Origin: Parvibaculum sedimenti
GTDB taxonomy: Bacteria > Pseudomonadota > Alphaproteobacteria > Parvibaculales > Parvibaculaceae
Length of the DNA: 64,000 bases
Direction: 5' to 3'
Assembly: GCF_009184905.1 (NCBI RefSeq)
Contig: NZ_WESC01000016.1
Span: 1 to 64,000, forward strand
Both the position numbers and the translations under genes were made by a program. Numbering within the stretch: the first letter of the stretch is position 1; the number at the start of each line of letters is the position of its first letter. This document shows, one piece after another, positions 1 through 9,176 of the stretch. The notes under the pieces were generated by a model that was not told where the DNA came from, searched no databases, and was given only the letters and a program-made list of their open reading frames with translations.

Positions 1-128
1 ACTCCCTGCAATCTTCCATCAAAAGGTGATCGCAGATCACGACGCCAGAGGTAATGTGGGGGCAAAACACCGCTTACGCTGTATGTGTCTTCGACAAACC
101 ATTAGGGAAAATCTGCTAGGCTTTCTCC

Positions 129-881
129 ATGCCGATGGATGTCATCGATCTCAGGGATTTTTACGGGCGGCCGCTGGGCCGCGTCGCGCGTTCGTTGATC
201 GGGCAGCGCATCAGGACGCTTTGGCCCGAGGTGAAGGGGCTTTCGGTCCTCGGCCTTGGTTTCGCGACGCCCTATCTCGGGTTGTTCCTTGGCGAGGCCG
301 GGCGCGTCATCGGGCTCATGCCCGCGCAGCAGGGCGTGCTTCGCTGGCCATCGGAGGGGCGCTCTCTCACGGGGCTCACCGACGAAAAGGATCTGCCGCT
401 CGAGGACGAGAGCATGGACCGAGTGCTCGTCGTGCATGGGCTCGAAGCGAGCGAGGCGATGCGCGCCATGTTGCGTCAGGTCTGGCGTGTGCTGGCGCCG
501 GGCGGGAGGGTCATCATCGTGGTGCCGAACCGGCGCGGCCTCTGGGCGCGGCGCGAGGTGACGCCCTTCGGTCAGGGCCAGCCCTTCTCGCGCAGCCAGA
601 TCACGCAGGCGCTCCGCGAGTCGATGTTCAGCCCGGCGGATTGGGAGACGGCGCTCTTCGTGCCGCCTTTCGACTGGCGTCCCTTGATGCGTTCGGCTCG
701 CGCATGGGAGCGGGTGGGCTCGCTTCTCTGGCCGCGCTTTTCGGGCGTCATCATTGTCGAAGCGACGAAGCAGATTTACGCCGCAACGCCGATCCGCGAG
801 ACGAAACGCATCGAGGCGATCCGACAGCGCGTCCGCGCCATCGCACCTGTGTCTCAGGGCTGGCCGAGAAAAGAAGGCTAG
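129..881 (+). CDS. class I SAM-dependent methyltransferase
   Basis: The 250-residue protein has a Rossmann-type methyltransferase core: the beta1/motif I region reads VLGLGFATPYLG near residue 40, and the hydrophobic strand VIIVVPNRRGLWARRE near residue 130 is typical of a motif V/VI segment after the substrate loop. This family often sits beside the glyoxalase II gene in alphaproteobacteria, but gloB is not visible here and may lie left of the window. The substrate is unknown. ATG at 129 is followed by a second in-frame ATG at 135; either could be used. The gene is tail-to-tail with metW with no bases between the two stops. A longer overlapping frame (26-922) has no protein-like composition and is a shadow. 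Confidence 0.8.
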   Translation: MPMDVIDLRDFYGRPLGRVARSLIGQRIRTLWPEVKGLSVLGLGFATPYLGLFLGEAGRVIGLMPAQQGVLRWPSEGRSLTGLTDEKDLPLEDESMDRVLVVHGLEASEAMRAMLRQVWRVLAPGGRVIIVVPNRRGLWARREVTPFGQGQPFSRSQITQALRESMFSPADWETALFVPPFDWRPLMRSARAWERVGSLLWPRFSGVIIVEATKQIYAATPIRETKRIEAIRQRVRAIAPVSQGWPRKEG

Positions 882-1520
882 TTACTTCCGCGACATCAGC
901 AGCACGGCATCTTCAGCCATGAGATTGTCGAGCGTGCCGGGGCGGCCAACGCGGCGGGCGCGGTTGCCGGCGACGCTCACCGCGTCGTCGATGCGGAAGC
1001 CCACCTCCTCGCAAAGCGTCACGAAATCGCGCACCGTGCAGAGGTGAATATTCGGCGTGTCGTACCAGTCGTGGCCGAGCGTCTTGGTCATCGGCATACG
1101 GCCTGTCAGGAGAAGCTGGAGACGCACGCGCCAGTTGCCGAAATTCGGGAAGGAGACGATGCAATGCTTTCCGATGCGCTGCATCTGGCGCAGCACTTCG
1201 CGCGGATTGCGCGTCGCCTGAATGGTCTTGCTCAGAATCACATAGTCGAAAGCGTCCTTCGGATAGTCGCTCAGATCGGAATCCGCGTCGCCCTGGATGA
1301 CCGAAAGGCCACGCGTCACGCAGGCATTGACGCCTTCCTGGCTCAGTTCGATGCCGCGCCCGTCGACATTCTTCGTGCGCGCGAGCAGCGCAAGCAGCTC
1401 CCCGTCGCCGCAACCGACGTCGAGCACGCGGACATTGGGTTCGATCATTTCGGCGATGAGCGCGAGGTCAACGCGGTTCTGCACGTAACCATGCGTCGGG
1501 GCGATTTCAGTCGAGGTCAT
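882..1520 (-). CDS. metW: methionine biosynthesis protein MetW
   Basis: MetW is a SAM-methyltransferase-fold protein that works with MetX in homoserine acylation in many proteobacteria; its exact chemistry is unsettled. The 212-residue protein has motif [13 protein letters not shown] near residue 32, followed by the family-typical [15 protein letters not shown] segment near residue 92 and a [13 protein letters not shown] segment near residue 123. Length is normal for the family. The ATG at 1520 overlaps the metX stop (ATGA), so metX-metW is a translationally coupled pair transcribed leftwards. Confidence 0.95.
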   Translation of the reverse strand: MTSTEIAPTHGYVQNRVDLALIAEMIEPNVRVLDVGCGDGELLALLARTKNVDGRGIELSQEGVNACVTRGLSVIQGDADSDLSDYPKDAFDYVILSKTIQATRNPREVLRQMQRIGKHCIVSFPNFGNWRVRLQLLLTGRMPMTKTLGHDWYDTPNIHLCTVRDFVTLCEEVGFRIDDAVSVAGNRARRVGRPGTLDNLMAEDAVLLMSRK

Positions 1521-2698
1521 TTAAGCCCTCGCCGTTCGGCGGCGGCGCCAATGAAGCCCTTGAGCGTCGCGAACATTTCCGGCTCGTCGAGCAGGAAGGC
1601 GTCATGGCCCTTGTCGGTGTCGATTTCGACGAAGCTCACATTGGCCGCGGCCGCGTTCAGCGCATGCACGATCTGGCGATTGTCCGACGTCGGAAAGAGC
1701 CAGTCGGACGTGAAGGAAACGACGCAGAAGCGTGTCTTCGTACCCTTGAAGGCATTGGCGAGCACGCCGCCGCAATCCGCCGCGAGGTCGAAATAATCCA
1801 TCGCGCGGGTGATGTAGAGATAGGAATTGGCGTCGAAACGGTCGACGAAGGTCGAGCCCTGATAGCGCAGATAGGATTCGATCTGGAAATCGGCGTCGAA
1901 GCCGTAGGTCACCTTGTCCCGGTTCTGGAGATTGCGTCCGAACTTGCGATGCAGTGCCGCTTCCGAGAGATAGGTGATGTGCGCGGCCATGCGCGCGACG
2001 GCGAGGCCCTTGGCGGGGCTCGTTTCCCCATCGAGATAGGCGCCGGCGTGCCATTCGGGATCGGCCATGATCGCCTGACGGCCCACCTCGTGGAAGGCGA
2101 TGTTCTGCGCCGAGTGCCGCGCCGCCGTGGCGATGGGGATCGCCGAGAAGACGCGCTCAGGATAGGCAGTCGCCCATTGCAGCACCTGCATGCCGCCCAT
2201 GGAGCCGCCGATGACGCAGAAAATATCCTTGATGCCCAGCCGGTCGAGCAGCATCGCCTGCGCCCGCACCATGTCGCCGATGGTGATGACCGGGAAGGAC
2301 AGGCCATAGGGCTTGCCGGTCCCGGGATCGATGTCCTTCGGCCCGGTCGTGCCCATGCAGCCGCCGATGACGTTCTGGCAGATGACGAAATAGCGGTCGG
2401 TATCGATGGGCAGGCCCGGGCCCACCATCATCGGCCACCAGCCGCCCGGCTTGCCGGTAATGGGGTGGCGGCTCGCCACATGCTGGTCGCCGGTCAGCGC
2501 ATGGCAGATCAGCACGACATTCGATTTGTCGACATTGAGCGTGCCATAGGTCTCGTAGGCAATGGTGAAAGGGGAGAGGCTCACTCCGCAGTCGAGCTGA
2601 AGCGGCGCCTCCGGCCCGAAGGTCGTGACGGCGCTGACGGCCTTCACCCTCGCGGCCGCGTCGTCCGGCTGTCTCTGAATTTCTACGGTCTGGCTCAT
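1517..2698 (-). CDS. metX: homoserine O-acyltransferase (MetX)
   Basis: Alpha/beta-hydrolase-fold enzyme that acylates homoserine in the first committed step of methionine synthesis, in the cytoplasm. From the ATG at 2698 it has 393 residues. The nucleophile elbow GGSMGG (Ser near 166), the TSDWLFP Asp segment and the GHDAFL His segment near the C terminus form the catalytic triad. The [13 protein letters not shown] loop near 110-120 is a MetX hallmark. Acetyl versus succinyl specificity cannot be decided by eye. A longer frame starts at a TTG (2719), but the ATG at 2698 gives the usual MetX N terminus and has a GAGGAAAG-type ribosome site upstream. The leader carries a triple 13-bp repeat (2714-2752) but no recognisable SAM riboswitch. 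Confidence 0.95.
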   Translation of the reverse strand: MSQTVEIQRQPDDAAARVKAVSAVTTFGPEAPLQLDCGVSLSPFTIAYETYGTLNVDKSNVVLICHALTGDQHVASRHPITGKPGGWWPMMVGPGLPIDTDRYFVICQNVIGGCMGTTGPKDIDPGTGKPYGLSFPVITIGDMVRAQAMLLDRLGIKDIFCVIGGSMGGMQVLQWATAYPERVFSAIPIATAARHSAQNIAFHEVGRQAIMADPEWHAGAYLDGETSPAKGLAVARMAAHITYLSEAALHRKFGRNLQNRDKVTYGFDADFQIESYLRYQGSTFVDRFDANSYLYITRAMDYFDLAADCGGVLANAFKGTKTRFCVVSFTSDWLFPTSDNRQIVHALNAAAANVSFVEIDTDKGHDAFLLDEPEMFATLKGFIGAAAERRGLK

Positions 2699-2713
2699 CG
2701 CCCGGCGATCTTT

Positions 2714-2752
2714 CCTCAAGTCCTGACCTCAAGTTCCGGCCTCAAGGCTGGC
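2714..2752 (-). repeat. three tandem 13-bp repeats in the metX leader
   Basis: On the plus strand the heptamer CCTCAAG recurs at 2714, 2727 and 2740, exactly 13 bp apart; in the metX mRNA this reads CTTGAGG three times, and the copy nearest the gene overlaps the ribosome-binding region. The repeat units diverge outside the heptamer. No known element matches; a role in translation or protein binding is only a guess. Confidence 0.6.
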
Positions 2753-2823
2753 CTGGGCCGCGGGCGGTCGGGACCTTTCCGGGTGCTTGCCGGGCCTTGC
2801 CGGACCCCCGGCAGCAGGGTGCA

Positions 2824-2853
2824 TAGCTAGGGACGCACCCCCCTAAATGTCAA
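2824..2853 (-). promoter_or_regulatory. candidate metXW promoter
   Basis: Minus-strand TTGACA (2853-2848) is followed after 18 bp by TAGCTA (2829-2824). The -35 is perfect, the -10 is weak. It would give a leader of about 115 nt before metX. Confidence 0.45.
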
Positions 2854-2861
2854 TGTTTTCT

Positions 2862-2890
2862 TTGATTTTGGCGGGTTGGCCGCTTATGAA
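2862..2890 (+). promoter_or_regulatory. candidate promoter of the Phe/Tyr operon
   Basis: TTGATT at 2862-2867 and TATGAA at 2885-2890 are separated by 17 bp. Transcription would begin near 2897, which supports a chorismate mutase start at 2972 or 2978 rather than the upstream ATG of the open frame at 2876. Confidence 0.5.
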
Positions 2891-2971
2891 TACCGCTCTT
2901 GCGGGTGGGGGCACGGGGGGCCTTTCGGCCCGTATCCCGAGCTTCCGGAAGCCCGCCCCTTCAGTCTCCAG

Positions 2972-3874
2972 ATGCCCATGTCGACCACCAGCAAAGAACC
3001 AGCCAAGGCGCTCAGCGAGGTCCGCCGCGAGATCGATACGATCGACGACGCGATTCAGGATCTGCTGATAAAGCGGACGGAACTCGTGGTCGAGGTCGCG
3101 AATGCGAAGGCGCGCGCGGCCAGCGCGAACGGAGAGGGCAGTTTCATCGCCTTCCGGCCCGGCCGCGAGGCCTCGGTGCTGCGCCGCCTCGCTTCGCGCC
3201 AGAAGGGACGCATGCCCCTCAAGGTGGTGTTCCGCCTGTTCCGCGAAGTCATCTCGACCATGACGCGCATTCAGGGCCCCTTCCGCATCGAAGTCTTTGG
3301 TTCGGACAACGCGCTTGCCTATTGGGATCTCGCGCGGAGCTATTACGGCTCCTCAACGGAGATGGAGCTTCACGACACGGCGCGCGATGTGCTGCGCCGC
3401 GTGACGCATGACCGCTCGGCGGTGGGCATCCTGCCGCTTCCGGGCAATTTCGAGGGCGGCGACTGGTGGTCGGCGCTGGCCAACGGTGCGAAGGACGGCC
3501 CCCGCGTGGTTGCCCGCGTGCCTTTCCTGGAAATCGGGGACGAACCCGACGCCGTGAGCGCGCTCGTCGTGACGCAGGCCGAGTTCGAGCCGACTGACGA
3601 CGATACGAGCCTTCTCGCCATCACCGTCGAGAGCAATGTGAGCGAGGCCATGATGACCGCCCGTGTGAAGGCGGCGGGCTTCGACGCCACGCGCATCGCC
3701 GTTGCCGAGACGAAGGACGGGCATCCGCTCCGCCATAATCTTTTCGCCATCGCGGGCCATATCACCGCCGATGACGCGCGGCTCGACGCTATCATCTCGG
3801 ATGGGACTGTCGAACGCGCGCACATCATCGGCGGCTATGCGAACCCGGTTCAACGCGCGAAAGATGGCGAATAA
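2972..3874 (+). CDS. chorismate mutase with C-terminal extension
   Basis: First gene of a Phe/Tyr operon; converts chorismate to prephenate. The N-terminal 90 residues form an AroQ-type all-helical chorismate mutase: [17 protein letters not shown] near 16-32 and the conserved [13 protein letters not shown] helix near 34-46. About 200 residues follow (from [11 protein letters not shown]) that look like a two-domain, prephenate-dehydratase-like fold, but I cannot see the dehydratase TRF signature, so this part may be a degenerate or regulatory domain. The frame is open from 2876, but a likely promoter at 2862-2890 and the low-complexity N terminus argue for starting at ATG 2972 (or 2978). The stop overlaps the start region of hisC. 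Confidence 0.8.
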   Translation: MPMSTTSKEPAKALSEVRREIDTIDDAIQDLLIKRTELVVEVANAKARAASANGEGSFIAFRPGREASVLRRLASRQKGRMPLKVVFRLFREVISTMTRIQGPFRIEVFGSDNALAYWDLARSYYGSSTEMELHDTARDVLRRVTHDRSAVGILPLPGNFEGGDWWSALANGAKDGPRVVARVPFLEIGDEPDAVSALVVTQAEFEPTDDDTSLLAITVESNVSEAMMTARVKAAGFDATRIAVAETKDGHPLRHNLFAIAGHITADDARLDAIISDGTVERAHIIGGYANPVQRAKDGE

Positions 3875-3875
3875 A

Positions 3876-4976
3876 ATGACCAAGAAACCAGTTCCCCAGA
3901 AGGGCATTCTCGAGATCGCTCCCTATATCGGCGGTCGCGCGCATGCGCATGGCGTTGCCAAGGTCTTCAAGCTCTCGGCCAACGAGACTCCGCTCGGGCC
4001 GTCGCCGCTTGCGCGCGAGGCTTTCATCGGCGCGGCCGACCAGCTCGAATTCTATCCGGAAGGGTCGGCGTCGGAATTGCGCGAGGCGGTCGGCGAGCGC
4101 TACGGCCTCAACCCCGACAATATCGTTTGCGGTTCGGGCTCCGACGAGCTTCTGCACTTGCTTGCTCAGGCCTATCTCGGCGAGGGCGACGAGGCGATTG
4201 CGACGGAGCATGGCTTTCTCGTCTACCCGATCGTGACCCGCGCGGCTGGCGCGAAGATCGTTCAGGTGAAGGAGAAGGGGCTTCGCGCCGATGTCGACGC
4301 GATCCTTGCCGCAGTGACGCCGAAGACGAAGATCGTCTTCCTCGCCAATCCGAACAATCCGACGGGAAGCTATCTGCCGGTTGACGAAGTGAAGCGTCTC
4401 CATGCCGGGCTGCGTTCCGACATTCTTTTTGTGATCGATGCCGCCTATAGCGAATATGTTGGCAAGAACGATTACGAGAGCGGCATAGAACTCGTTGCCA
4501 CGTCTCAGAACGTGGTGATGACGCGCACCTTCTCGAAGATCCACGGGCTCGCGGCGCTCCGCCTCGGCTGGATGTATGCGCCGGCCCATATCATCGATGT
4601 CATCAATCGCATTCGCGGGCCGTTCAACGTGTCGATTCCGGCGCTGCGTGCCGGCATCGCGTCCATCCGCGACATCGATCACTTTGAAAAGGCGCGTGCG
4701 CATAACGCCGAATGGCTCGAATGGCTGGCGGTCGAAATTTCGAAGCTCGGACTCGACGTCGCGCCGAGCGTCGCGAATTTCCTGCTCGTCCGCTTTCCCA
4801 GCGAGCCGGGCCGCACGGCGAAGGATGCCGACGAGTTCCTGATGAAGCGCGGCCTCATCCTGCGTCAGGTCGCGGCTTATGGGTTGCCGGATTATCTGCG
4901 CCTCTCGGTCGGCATCGAAGAGGCAAACCGGGCCGTCGTCGCTGCGCTTGCGGAGTTTCTGGGACGCAAGCCATGA
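3876..4976 (+). CDS. hisC: histidinol-phosphate / aromatic aminotransferase (HisC-like)
   Basis: PLP-dependent fold-type I aminotransferase of 366 residues. Seen: ANPNNPTG near 158-164, the Asp/Tyr pair VIDAAYSEY near 187-194, and the PLP lysine in [15 protein letters not shown] (Lys about 221). The family is annotated for histidine synthesis, but its place between chorismate mutase and prephenate dehydrogenase suggests it transaminates phenylpyruvate, 4-hydroxyphenylpyruvate or prephenate, as known for broad-specificity HisC homologues. Two in-frame starts exist: ATG 3864, overlapping the upstream stop, and ATG 3876, just after it; the latter gives the canonical N terminus (MTKKPVPQ). The stop overlaps the next start (ATGA). 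Confidence 0.88.
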   Translation: MTKKPVPQKGILEIAPYIGGRAHAHGVAKVFKLSANETPLGPSPLAREAFIGAADQLEFYPEGSASELREAVGERYGLNPDNIVCGSGSDELLHLLAQAYLGEGDEAIATEHGFLVYPIVTRAAGAKIVQVKEKGLRADVDAILAAVTPKTKIVFLANPNNPTGSYLPVDEVKRLHAGLRSDILFVIDAAYSEYVGKNDYESGIELVATSQNVVMTRTFSKIHGLAALRLGWMYAPAHIIDVINRIRGPFNVSIPALRAGIASIRDIDHFEKARAHNAEWLEWLAVEISKLGLDVAPSVANFLLVRFPSEPGRTAKDADEFLMKRGLILRQVAAYGLPDYLRLSVGIEEANRAVVAALAEFLGRKP

Positions 4977-5917
4977 CCGACGAAAACGCCAGCGTTGATC
5001 CGCGTTTCGAGCGCGTCGCCATCATCGGCCTCGGTCTGATCGGCGGCTCGCTCGGCCATGCGATCAAGCGCGGCAAGCTCGCGGCCCATGTGGCGGGCTA
5101 CGCGCGTTCGGCGGAGACGCGCGCCCGCGCGCTTGAAATCGGCTTCGTCGACAGCGCCCATGAAACGGCGGCGGACGCGGTGAAGAATGCCGATCTCGTC
5201 GTCATCTGCACGCCGGTCGGTGCGCTCGGTCCCGTCGCGGCGGAGATCGAACCGCATCTGAAGCGCGGCGCGATCCTTACCGATGTCGGTTCAGTCAAGA
5301 TGGCGGTGGTGCGCGATATCGGCCCCTATGTGCCGGAGGGTGTGCATTTCATTCCTGGCCATCCGATTGCGGGCACCGAGCAGTCGGGCCCGGATTCGGG
5401 CTTTGCCGAACTCTTCGACGGGCGCTGGTGCATCCTGACGCCGGGGCCGGGCGCGGACCGCGATGCGGTGGCCAAGCTCGCCGCCTTCTGGCAGGCCTGC
5501 GGCTCGAAGGTCGACTACATGGAGCCGAAGCACCATGATCTGGTGCTCGCCATCGTCAGCCATCTGCCGCATCTCATTGCCTACAATATCGTCGGCACGG
5601 CGGACGATCTCGAAACGGTCACGGAGTCGGAAGTCATCAAATATTCGGCGGGCGGCTTCCGCGACTTCACGCGCCTGGCCTCGTCCGACCCGACCATGTG
5701 GCGCGACATCTGCCTCAACAACAAGGATGCGATCCTCGAGATGCTGGGACGCTTCTCAGAGGATCTGTCGGCCATGCAGCGCATGATCCGCTGGGGCGAT
5801 GGAGAGGGATTGTTCAATCTCTTCACGCGCACACGCGCGGTGCGCCGCTCGATCATCGAGGCTGGTCAGGATACGGCAGCGCCGAATTTCGGGCGTACGC
5901 CGGCGCAGAAGAAATAG
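4973..5917 (+). CDS. prephenate/arogenate dehydrogenase
   Basis: NAD(P)-dependent dehydrogenase of 314 residues that makes 4-hydroxyphenylpyruvate or tyrosine. The dinucleotide loop [10 protein letters not shown] is at residues 19-28. The TyrA signature [16 protein letters not shown] sits near 120-135, and the [13 protein letters not shown] helix near 195 belongs to the C-terminal dimerisation domain. No ACT or chorismate mutase domain is fused, so this is the monofunctional type (TyrA/TyrC). ATG 4973 overlaps the hisC stop, showing translational coupling; the three genes form one operon. Whether prephenate or arogenate is preferred is not visible. Confidence 0.92.
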   Translation: MTDENASVDPRFERVAIIGLGLIGGSLGHAIKRGKLAAHVAGYARSAETRARALEIGFVDSAHETAADAVKNADLVVICTPVGALGPVAAEIEPHLKRGAILTDVGSVKMAVVRDIGPYVPEGVHFIPGHPIAGTEQSGPDSGFAELFDGRWCILTPGPGADRDAVAKLAAFWQACGSKVDYMEPKHHDLVLAIVSHLPHLIAYNIVGTADDLETVTESEVIKYSAGGFRDFTRLASSDPTMWRDICLNNKDAILEMLGRFSEDLSAMQRMIRWGDGEGLFNLFTRTRAVRRSIIEAGQDTAAPNFGRTPAQKK

Positions 5918-5923
5918 CACTCG

Positions 5924-7024
5924 TCAGAAAAGCGGTTCGAGCTTCGCGACCAGCACGGGACCGAGAAATATCTTCCCTTCCGTAATGGTGACGGGCACGC
6001 GCACGCGGCCCGCCTGATCGCCCTGCAGTTCCGCGACGATGCCGAGGCCGACCGTTGCGATGCGCTGGTCCTTCTGGCTGATGACCTTGTTCTTGACGAG
6101 AGCCTTCAGGAGGCCTTCGTAATCCGCGATCGAGGCTTCGAGGCGGCCCTGGGGCCGCGCCTCGGCGTCCAGCGACAGCTCTCCCTGCGCCCAGAGATCG
6201 AGCGGCCCCCATTTGATCTGCATGTCGGAAATCGTTACCACGCCGCCACCCGTGGCCCAGGCACGGCCAAAATCGCCGGGGCTCGCATTGGCGGTGCGCG
6301 GCAGGTTCCTGATCCGGGCCTGTGCCGAGATGATGTCGATGCGCGGCCCGAGGACGCGCGGCGCGTCGGCATTGTCGAGCGCCATGTCGTTGCCCTGAAC
6401 CGCGACGTCGTAGCTCACGTCGGCGAGCCCCTTGGCGGGTTCGGCGGGCCGTGTGTGGAATTGCAGTCGGCCTGCGGCGAAGCGCTGGCCCGTGCTCGGC
6501 GCCTTGCCATCCTTCAGCGCGACGAGATTGTTGACGTCGATGGCGAGGCGGCCGAAGGGTGCGTCCTTCACATTGACATAGCTCGCCCATGTGCCTTCCG
6601 CCGTGATGCGGACGGCGTGGCGACGGCCGCCATTCTTGGTCGTGTCGCGATATTGGAGAAGCTGCTCGCCATCGACCTTCAGCACGACATGGTTGAGACT
6701 ATAGGGCAAGAAATCGGCGTCGAGGCCCCGCGCGGACCAGCTCCAATCCTCGGGTGCATTGGGGGCCGAGATCGCAGGCGCGGTGAAGCTCGCCTCGATG
6801 CGATAGGGATAGCCGGAGAGCGAGAGCCCGCTCCAGTTGACGGCGACATTGCCAGCATGATGTTCGGTGGCGAAGGTTTCGAGGAATTCGCGCGTCTTCC
6901 CGGCCATGACATACCAGTAGACCGAATAGATCGCTGCGAGCACCGCGAGCGCGATGGCCGGCACGAATATACGCGCGCGTGAAGCAGGCTTCCGCGCCGG
7001 TGCTTCGGATGGTGTGCTGGTCAT
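5924..7024 (-). CDS. DUF2125 domain-containing membrane-anchored protein
   Basis: The 366-residue protein has a short basic N terminus, one transmembrane segment (FVPAIALAVLAAIYSVYWYVMAG, about 20-42) and a long beta-rich periplasmic part with the family-like VNWSGLSLSGYPYRIEASF near 67-85. DUF2125 proteins are common in alphaproteobacteria; function unknown, and the repetitive beta content resembles AsmA-like or lipid-transfer proteins only loosely. An alternative ATG at 7048 would add eight residues. It is divergent from the cyclotransferase gene at 7064, with under 50 bp between starts, so the promoters must overlap. Confidence 0.8.
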   Translation of the reverse strand: MTSTPSEAPARKPASRARIFVPAIALAVLAAIYSVYWYVMAGKTREFLETFATEHHAGNVAVNWSGLSLSGYPYRIEASFTAPAISAPNAPEDWSWSARGLDADFLPYSLNHVVLKVDGEQLLQYRDTTKNGGRRHAVRITAEGTWASYVNVKDAPFGRLAIDVNNLVALKDGKAPSTGQRFAAGRLQFHTRPAEPAKGLADVSYDVAVQGNDMALDNADAPRVLGPRIDIISAQARIRNLPRTANASPGDFGRAWATGGGVVTISDMQIKWGPLDLWAQGELSLDAEARPQGRLEASIADYEGLLKALVKNKVISQKDQRIATVGLGIVAELQGDQAGRVRVPVTITEGKIFLGPVLVAKLEPLF

Positions 7025-7063
7025 GAGATCGTTAAAATGGTCCGTCATTTGTCGGGGTACAGA

Positions 7064-7603
7064 ATGCAGGATTTATGGGTGTTTGGATATGGCTCGCTGA
7101 TGTGGCGGCCTGGCTTCGAGTTCGAGGAACGCCGGCCGGCGCTGCTTGGCGGGCATCATCGCGGTTTCTGCGTTTATAGCCATGTCCATCGGGGCACGCC
7201 GGAACGGCCCGGCCTTGTGTTCGGGCTTGATACAGGCGGCGAGTGCCGTGGCGTCGCGTTCCGCGTCGAAGCCGCGCGCGCGGCTGAAACGCGCCGCTAC
7301 CTCGAAGCTCGCGAACAGGTGACATCCGTTTATGTCGAAGCGATGAAGCAGGTGGAACTGGTTGACGATGGTACCCATGTGGAAGCGCTTTGCTACCTGG
7401 TCGATCCGACGCATCCGCAATATGCGGGCGAGCTTTCCTTCGAGCGTCAGGTGGCGCTGATCGCGGCGGGCGAGGGCAGTTCGGGCAAGAACCCGGAATA
7501 TCTCGAAAGCACGGTCCGCCATCTTGAAGAGGCGGGAATTGCCGACGCCGAACTTACCCGGCTCTGGCAGGCCGTCGAAGAGCGGCTGCGTCTATCTGCG
7601 TGA
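7064..7603 (+). CDS. gamma-glutamylcyclotransferase (ChaC family)
   Basis: A 179-residue cytoplasmic enzyme of the ChaC-type cyclotransferase family, which cleaves glutathione to 5-oxoproline and Cys-Gly. Seen: N-terminal VFGYGSLMWRPGF (family loop binding the gamma-glutamyl group), HRGTPERPGLVFGL near 47-60, and the YLEARE segment near 84-89 that carries the catalytic Glu of ChaC proteins. The frame starts at 7037, but ATG 7064 gives the conserved start just before the glycine loop. Its 3' end overlaps the convergent ycaQ-like gene by 50 bp. Confidence 0.88.
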   Translation: MQDLWVFGYGSLMWRPGFEFEERRPALLGGHHRGFCVYSHVHRGTPERPGLVFGLDTGGECRGVAFRVEAARAAETRRYLEAREQVTSVYVEAMKQVELVDDGTHVEALCYLVDPTHPQYAGELSFERQVALIAAGEGSSGKNPEYLESTVRHLEEAGIADAELTRLWQAVEERLRLSA

Positions 7604-8759
7604 CGCCGGTGAAGCGGGCGAGCCCTTCGAGCGCGGTTTCGACGGCTGTCTTGCGGGCGCGGTCGAGCTTCACGCCGGGCTCGAGCCAGAAGCCCTTCAC
7701 CTCCAGCCGGTCCTCCGCGCGATGGACTTTGAGGTCCGCGCGGGCGGAGAAGCGCGTGCCTTCGAGGATCGGCAGCACGTAGTAGCCATAGCGGCGCTTC
7801 GCCTCCGGCACGAAGATTTCGATCGTGTAGTCGAAGCCGAAAAGGCGCTGTGTGCGCTTGCGGTCGCGGATCGCGGGGTCGAAGGGCGATAGAAGCCGTG
7901 TGCCCTCGTGCGGGTCGGGGAGAGCGGCGATGTCGGCCTCTATCGAGGCGGGCGCGAAGGCGTGGCGATGGCCCCCGTCCGCGCCTTCGACATTCACCTC
8001 GATGATGTTCTTCCGCCGCATCGCGGCTTTCGTCCATTCCTTGGCTTCCGCGATTTCGATGAGGTCGAAGAAGCCTGCAAGCTCCGTCGGCGTCGCGAAC
8101 CCAAGCCGGGCCAGCGCTTCGCGGCAGGCCCAGTCGATGGTTTGCTTGCGTGTCGGGCGCGCGGCGCGGAGATCGGCAGGGATCACGCGCTCCGAGAGAT
8201 CGTAGATTTTCTCGAAACCGTCGCGTCTGGCGATGGCGAGTTCGCCGGTTCGCCAGAGATATTCGAGCGCGGTCTTCGACGGTCCCCAGCCCCACCAGCC
8301 GCCGGCTCCCTTGTCCTCGAAATCGCGCGTCGAGACCTCGCCGTCGCGGCGGATGCGGGCGCGAACCTTGCGGATCGTCTTTTCAGGCTCGGGCCCGAAG
8401 CGCTCACGCCAGCGTGGATGGTCGCTGCGGGCCTTCGCGGCGCGAAAGCGATGCTGCCAGTGCGGATAGAACTCCATCGGAATAAGGGAGGCGTCATGCG
8501 TCCAGTGCTCGAAAAGGGCGCGCTGGTCGTGGTGCAGCGCGTGCAGGAGTTCGCGCTCATACTGTGCGGCGCGCGAGAAAAGGATCATGTGATGCGCACG
8601 CTCGACTGCGTTGACGGAGTCGAGCTGCACGAAGCCGATGCGCTGCACGAGTCCGAGAAGATCGTCATGATCGAGCGCCTCGTCGTGGCGGCTTCCAAGT
8701 GCGTGGCGTTCGAGAAAGAGGCGCCGGGCCGCGTCGTTGGAAATCTCGAGGGCGATCAT
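7554..8759 (-). CDS. YcaQ/AlkX-type DNA glycosylase (winged-helix HTH_42 family)
   Basis: A 401-residue member of the HTH_42 superfamily, whose characterised members (E. coli YcaQ, streptomycete AlkZ) are DNA glycosylases acting on bulky alkylated bases and interstrand crosslinks. The catalytic QxD motif is visible in GFVQLDSVNAVERAHHM near 42-58. Other family segments: ARIRRDGEVSTRDF near 133 and the C-terminal PILEGTRFSARADLKVHR. Length matches YcaQ (about 410). Its ATG overlaps the stop of the upstream VOC gene (ATGA), so the two are co-translated. Confidence 0.85.
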   Translation of the reverse strand: MIALEISNDAARRLFLERHALGSRHDEALDHDDLLGLVQRIGFVQLDSVNAVERAHHMILFSRAAQYERELLHALHHDQRALFEHWTHDASLIPMEFYPHWQHRFRAAKARSDHPRWRERFGPEPEKTIRKVRARIRRDGEVSTRDFEDKGAGGWWGWGPSKTALEYLWRTGELAIARRDGFEKIYDLSERVIPADLRAARPTRKQTIDWACREALARLGFATPTELAGFFDLIEIAEAKEWTKAAMRRKNIIEVNVEGADGGHRHAFAPASIEADIAALPDPHEGTRLLSPFDPAIRDRKRTQRLFGFDYTIEIFVPEAKRRYGYYVLPILEGTRFSARADLKVHRAEDRLEVKGFWLEPGVKLDRARKTAVETALEGLARFTGVTQIDAAALRRPARAG

Positions 8760-9172
8760 CCGCGCGGCTCGAAAACGAATTCGAGCTTGAGCCCGTCGGG
8801 GTCCGCGAACATCACCGCGTAATAGCCTTTGCCATATTCGGGATAGTCGGCCGGCGCGTCGAGGATCGTCGCCTTGATGTCGAGCAGAAGCTTGTAGAGC
8901 GCGTCAACATCCGCGCGGCTCTCGGCCTGCCAGGCCACATGATGAAGCCCCGGCGAGTAGCGGTCATGACGGCGCGAGCGTCCGAGTTCGTTCGCCTCCA
9001 TGATGCCGATGGTGGGCAGGCTGTCGCGCGAGGTCGCATGTTCCCAGTCTATGCCGTGTTCATCTTCCGACCAGCGGCGATAGCCCATGTAGCCGAGAAC
9101 CGCGTCGTAAAAAGGCGCCGACTGCGCGACTTTGGAGACGGTCAGATCGAGATGGTGGATGAAGCCGCGCAT
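8756..9172 (-). CDS. VOC (glyoxalase/bleomycin resistance-type) protein
   Basis: A 138-residue single-domain vicinal-oxygen-chelate protein. It begins IHHLDLTVSKVAQSAPFYDAVLGYMGY (beta-alpha-beta half with a metal-ligand His), has GLHHVAWQAESRADVDALYKLL in the second half, and ends with the family FADPDGLKLEFVFEP motif supplying a Glu ligand. Substrate unknown. The frame is open much further upstream through creA, but only ATG 9172 gives a VOC N terminus. It lies between creA and the ycaQ-like gene, four bases overlapping the latter. Confidence 0.85.
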   Translation of the reverse strand: MRGFIHHLDLTVSKVAQSAPFYDAVLGYMGYRRWSEDEHGIDWEHATSRDSLPTIGIMEANELGRSRRHDRYSPGLHHVAWQAESRADVDALYKLLLDIKATILDAPADYPEYGKGYYAVMFADPDGLKLEFVFEPRG

Positions 9173-9176
9173 GGAT

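Noticed and set aside
1-128. Start of a divergent gloB gene at the left edge
   Set aside because: A minus-strand ATG at 19 reads only six residues with no glyoxalase II resemblance; nothing can be supported in these 128 bases.
1604-2830. 408-residue plus-strand frame antisense to metX
   Set aside because: No family resemblance; metX on the other strand has its full catalytic triad.
2720-2850. SAM-II riboswitch in the metX leader
   Set aside because: Expected from alphaproteobacterial metX genes, but I could not find the conserved pseudoknot core (GCUAAA-like segment paired to the loop) in the leader.
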